DNA of 64,000 nt from NCBI GenBank assembly GCA_019925105.1, contig JAHGAU010000044.1, forward strand, positions 62,001 through 126,000, in the 5' to 3' direction. Below, one piece after another: positions 60,930-64,000 of this stretch (position 1 is the stretch's first letter; each line of letters opens with the position of its first letter). This DNA comes from Niebla homalea (lineage: Eukaryota; Ascomycota; Lecanoromycetes; Lecanorales; Ramalinaceae). The notes beneath the pieces were generated by a model. It was not told where the DNA came from. It saw only the letters and a program-made list of their open reading frames with translations, and did not search any database. The position numbers and the translations under genes are program-made.

Positions 60930-63900
60930 CTCCCTTTTAAATTTCATATATAGTCCGTAAATCTTACTTATTAAATAGCTCCTTTATAGTTTTAACGTTA
61001 TATCCTTTTATATAAGAGTTTAATTACCGTATTTACTAAATAATTCTCTTAATTATTAAGTGGTTAACTCCCTTATATAATTACTATTTATTTATTACTT
61101 ATTATCCGGCTTATTATTAAGTCCGCTGTCGGTAAGTATATAGTCTTTAAATTATCGATTCGGTAATTCCTTAAGGTTTAATACGTATTTAAATTATATA
61201 AAGGTTTTAATAAATAAGGTTTTTATTAGTTTATCCGTTAGGTACTCCGTAATATAAACGTATTTAAGATTAACGGTACCGGCGGTAAATTATTTCCGTA
61301 ATTAATATAATTAAATGCCTATATGCTTCGTCCTTACGTAATATACCGGGTTCTTTATTAAAATAATAGTTTTTTAATTATCCTTATAAATTATAATAAT
61401 AAATATATAGGGAAATTTATTAAACTATATTTATTTTAATAATTCTTTAAATTATATAGCTTCCTTAATAGCTTATATTTATTTTACGTATTCGGCTTTA
61501 TAGGTAAATAACGTTATAATCGGTTACCATTTTAAAGATTAATAAATCGGTATATTCTTTATGTTAAAAAGATAGCTTAAAGTTAATTTACGGGTAAAGT
61601 TAACCGTAAAATTGGAGTTAATATATTTATTAAAAGCTTTAAGTTTATTTTTATATATTAATTAAAAATATATAATAATCCGTAAATAACGTATAATTTA
61701 TTTTATATATAGTTAATATTATTAAAACGGATTTACGGAATACCGGTTAATAATTATTACCGTATAAATTATATCCGGTTATATATTAAATATAGTATAT
61801 ATTAATAAATTTACGGTTAATTAATATTATTATTTAAACTCCGGTTTTACTTAATAGCCCTTAAGTAATAATTCCGGCCTAAAATTGACTTATATAAATA
61901 TATACGTTAAATAAACTTCTTATTAACCGTAATCTCGTATTACCCTTTTAATATAAGCTTTTTAATTAAAATAAATTATTTAATTTTATTAATTTTAAAT
62001 AATAATAATATTTAAATAATAACTTATTAAACTTAAATTAAATATATAGAATTCTTAATTAAGTATAATTTTTAAGTTTTAAATCCCTTATTTAAACGGA
62101 TTAATTATTAAAACGTTATTTATATATATAATTATAATCGTACCGGTTTTAAGGTAAAGGAATACGTAATAATCTATATAAATAAATTTAAAACCTTATA
62201 TAATTATAAACTCCCAGAAATAATTATATTATAACCGCGGTAATTACTTTAATCTATATAGGCCCTTTTTAAGCTTATAATAAAACTTTTTACCGTCTTT
62301 ACCGGTTTTTTCTTATCCTTTTAATTATTTTATATATATTTCTTCCTTAATAAAACCGTAAAAAAACGCTATTTTTACATTTATTTACTTTAAATCCTAA
62401 TTATTAACGGCTATAAAAGTAAAAAGAACCTTATAATTTATAAGTTTTATTATTAAGGTAAATATCTTATTATAATTAATATTTTTACGTTATTTAAAGT
62501 TATATATTATTTACCGGGTTTTATAACGAATTATATTATTATTAACTTTACGTTTAAGGGTATAAACTTACCGTCTTTATAATATCGTTACGCCGGTGGG
62601 GATCTAACTTTACGTAATTAAAACTTAAGTATTATTTTTTTTAAAGGAATTATATTTATTATTTTCCGTTAACTTTTAATTTATCCGGATATATTTATTT
62701 ATTATAACTTCTTTATAAGTTTTAAACTTAATAAGTTCCGGGGTTGTTTTAAAAAATATTAAAATTGAAAAGTATAACGGTTTATTTTTATTACGGGTTA
62801 ATAAAGTTAAAAAAAAGAGTAGATTTAATAATATATTACGTAATTTATCCGGAAATATAAGGTTAAAGTTATTTTTAATTAAGTTCTTAATTTATTATTT
62901 TTACCCTTAATTATAATTAATTTTTAAATTTTTAATTATTAAACTTAAAGGGTTTAATAAAGTTATTTATTAAATAAAGACTATAACCAGACGTATAAGT
63001 TGTTTAATAAAAATAAAACTTATATTAATAATATCCGTTTTAATTAAACCGTAATTCCTGAACTTTTTTTTTAAATTAAAATCTTATTAAAATTTTTTTA
63101 TTTTCTTAAGCTCTTTAATTCAATTAATAGGCTTTTTATAATCCGAGTTATTTAACGGTATTATCCGTTTTTCCTTAATATATATATCGTATATGTTCTT
63201 TATTATAAGGTTAAACCGTTTTACCCGTAAATTAATTATTTTAAAGTATTTATTAATTTTTTTATTAAAATCTATTAAAATATACGGTTCCGACTTATTA
63301 TTAAGCTTAACCCGATAACCTATAATTCTTACGTATATAATTAACCTTAAAATCCGTATATAAAATATATCCGGTTTTTTATTATTAAATTTAATATAAT
63401 ATTACCTTTTTAAGCCGTATATATAATATCCATATAATTATATAGTTTACTATTTAAATTAATTCCGGTTAAAAGCTTTTAAGTATATTCTTCGTTATTT
63501 ATATAACCCTGGTTTTCTTTTTAATCTCCTGGTTAATTTTTTTATTAATTGGATTTTATTTAAGGCTTTTACGTATTATTATCTTAAAGATAATTTTATA
63601 TTATTTTAAATAATTTAAAAAAGTTTTAAACGTATATTTATTTTTACCGTTAATTTAAAAACGTTTAATCTTTTAATCCGGAAGTTATTTATATTTAGTT
63701 TTAAACTCCTTAAACCGTTAAATTACGTCCGATTTATATATTAATAGATAAATTTTTAATATTATAGTTTTATTATTACGGAAGGTTATATAATACGTTA
63801 TTTTATTATACTTTTCAAAATTAATTATCCTTAAAAAATTTATATAAATAAGCTTTAACGGGTTTTCTATAAGTTTAAGATATCCCTTATATAATTAAAA

Positions 63901-64000
63901 GTATAACCGTCCGGTAATATAATATATATAATAAATATTTTTAACCCTATTATTATTATAACGTTTATGTTTAAGATCTATTTTAATCAATATATTTATT
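60930..64000 (-). mobile_element. Copia family B element (B3), runs off the right edge
   Basis: Matches Copia B2 from 38703 to about 41790 without interruption: 3' UTR, RNase H and reverse transcriptase (catalytic block near 62105-62130) and the right-hand part of the integrase region. Stop-filled on both strands. About 2.8 kb, including gag, the leader and the 5' LTR, should follow to the right. Confidence 0.9.

Overview
This window holds no intact gene. It is a 64-kb block of transposable-element wreckage from a filamentous ascomycete (species not identifiable from the sequence). Almost everything is extremely AT-rich and stop-filled. CpA and TpG are nearly absent while CpG and CpC persist, which is the signature of repeat-induced point mutation (RIP). 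Against this background stand short islands of normal composition. The residues lost at recognisable catalytic sites are those RIP would change (Asp codons to Asn codons in every reverse transcriptase motif I could read). It is best described as an AT-rich isochore, subtelomeric or centromere-like heterochromatin.

Families found: (1) a Tad1-like LINE of about 5.8 kb with an (AATC)n tail and 12-13 bp target-site duplications (TSDs); (2) Copia family A, + strand, 6.6 kb, 152-bp LTRs; (3) Copia family B, - strand, about 6.07 kb, 162-bp LTRs; (4) Copia family C, - strand, 135-bp LTR; (5) a Ty3/Gypsy chromovirus of about 7.2 kb with a recognisable integrase-linked chromodomain; (6) one solo LTR of an unrelated element. 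The Copia families appear to prime from a half initiator-Met tRNA.

Layout. 1-2790: unidentified RIP-degraded sequence with a solo LTR (316-526), a 48-bp tandem repeat, and two poorly RIPped islands. 2790-32025: pieces of one old minus-strand LINE ('host LINE': 4308-4786, 10944-11779, 12802-12960, 31465-32025) split by a 5'-truncated + LINE (4787-5154), a complete LINE inside that fragment's tail (5155-10931), a second truncated + LINE (11780-12801), and a Copia B (12961-31464). That Copia B itself contains a complete LINE (13893-19722) and a complete Copia A (24521-31123). 32026 to the right edge: Gypsy G1, interrupted by a LINE, interrupted by Copia A2 (which also carries a complete Copia B, 38541-44612), interrupted by Copia C (which also carries a complete Gypsy G2, 50926-58138), interrupted by a LINE, interrupted by a third Copia B that leaves the window. 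The right edge therefore lies seven insertions deep, with none of the seven closed.

Most junctions were solved from matching target-site duplications and from an uninterrupted second copy elsewhere in the window. The most notable observation beyond the nesting is a roughly 105-bp segment shared, in the same sense and same position upstream of the 3' LTR, by a Copia element and a Gypsy element. No tRNA, rRNA, CRISPR array or host gene was seen.
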